Part shown: positions 5,000 to 5,103 of the stretch, piece after piece
Numbering within the stretch: position 1 is the first letter of the stretch
Layout: every line of letters begins with the position of its first letter
From: Candidatus Daviesbacteria bacterium
GTDB lineage: Bacteria > Patescibacteriota > Microgenomatia > Daviesbacterales > UBA10151
Length of the DNA stretch: 5,103 nucleotides
Assembly: GCA_003519445.1 (NCBI GenBank)
Contig: DOWS01000025.1
Span: forward strand, 511 to 5,613
Direction: 5' to 3'
Translations under genes and position numbers: made by a program
Notes under the pieces: generated by a model
Databases searched by the model: none
What the model was told of the DNA's origin: nothing
What the model saw: only the letters and a program-made list of their open reading frames with translations

Positions 5000-5018
5000 T
5001 CCTTCAATTCAAATTATA
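5000..5018 (-). promoter_or_regulatory. Consensus -10 and Shine-Dalgarno ahead of a 10-codon frame
   Basis: On the minus strand TATAAT (5018-5013) is a perfect -10, and AAGGA (5004-5000) lies 6 nt before an ATG at 4993. No good -35 is found at 16-18 bp and no TG extension is present, so promoter strength is uncertain. The start point would be near 5006, just ahead of the ribosome site. Confidence 0.4.
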
Positions 5019-5047
5019 TCTCTTTTTGATACGATAATGACCCAATT

Positions 5048-5070
5048 GTTATCCACAGTTTGCAGATAAC
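5048..5070. promoter_or_regulatory. DnaA-box sequence within an inverted repeat
   Basis: TTATCCACA (5049-5057) is a perfect match to the consensus DnaA box. On the other strand TTATCTGCA (5069-5061) matches 7 of 9. Together they sit in the inverted repeat GTTATC (5048-5053) / GATAAC (5065-5070) with an 11-bp centre. It may be a DnaA site, another dimeric regulator's operator, or chance; no cluster of boxes or replication gene is visible. Confidence 0.35.
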
Positions 5071-5103
5071 TTGTCAAGTGATATAGAACCCGTTTCAAAA
5101 CTC

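Larger units (their letters stand above)
4858..5103. other. Right-end region without a convincing gene
   Basis: No frame longer than a few tens of codons stands out on either strand. It contains a short GCGC hairpin (4866-4880), a hairpin with arms AAGACA/TGTCTT (4932-4953), a weaker one AAACC/GGTTT (4975-4989), a minus-strand -10 with ribosome site and 10-codon frame, and a DnaA-box-bearing inverted repeat. The first two hairpins are candidate terminators for the + strand Cys-rich gene, though without T runs. Confidence 0.5.

Noticed and set aside
5041..5077. Resemblance of the minus strand (GGATAACAATT) to the lac operator/promoter
   Set aside because: Only half the operator matches and there is no associated regulator or lac gene; it is most likely coincidence with the DnaA-like box.
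5091..5103. Possible start of a CRISPR repeat (GTTTCAAAACTC)
   Set aside because: Only one copy is visible at the window edge and no repeat-spacer pattern exists.

Overview
The window looks like a piece of a reduced bacterial chromosome of the candidate phyla radiation (Patescibacteria, perhaps a Microgenomates-type lineage). This is inferred from gene content and style: short single-pass membrane proteins with small extracytoplasmic domains, Cys-rich secreted tails, a TPR protein with an uncharacterised C-terminal domain, an atypical LytR-CpsA-Psr (LCP)-like protein, and genes whose start codons sit almost on top of their promoters. No rRNA, tRNA or marker gene is present to fix the taxonomy. 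Long frames carry no internal TGA and two genes end in TGA, so the standard meaning of TGA fits.

Layout. Positions 1-451 (+) hold the 3' end of a TrkA-N/RCK NAD-binding domain, probably the tail of a Kef-type cation antiporter or K+ channel. A hairpin (456-485) separates it from a convergent 86-residue Pro/Ala-rich protein with paired Cys motifs (504-764, -), which has a perfect Shine-Dalgarno. Its promoter overlaps that of a divergent two-gene operon (841-2523, +): an LCP-like protein with a LytR_C domain, then an unrecognised membrane-anchored protein. These two frames are in phase and separated by a single TGA. The operon converges on a TPR protein (2520-3236, -), the two stop codons sharing one TTAA. 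The TPR gene has a near-consensus sigma70-type promoter.

Upstream of it, 3293-3567 (-) holds a small unrecognised gene that looks frameshifted by one base in a T run: a 70-codon frame with its own promoter is followed in the -1 frame by a sensible 25-codon tail. Diverging from it, two successive + genes each have their own promoter: a membrane-anchored protein with a PsbP-like domain and a four-Cys tail (3675-4475), and a 12-Cys secreted or anchored small protein (4519-4857). The right end (4858-5103) has no convincing gene but holds a perfect DnaA-box sequence inside an inverted repeat, and a consensus -10 followed by a ribosome site and a 10-codon frame.

The most notable signal is regulatory. 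Four genes have a -10-like hexamer ending exactly 6 nt before the start codon, and a fifth has an excellent promoter predicting a leader of about 5 nt. This implies leaderless or near-leaderless transcripts for most first genes here, while the Shine-Dalgarno sequences occur at the Cys-motif protein and the operon-internal gene. Functionally, the window mixes ion-transport regulation, cell-envelope proteins and small exported proteins of unknown role; no complete pathway is visible.
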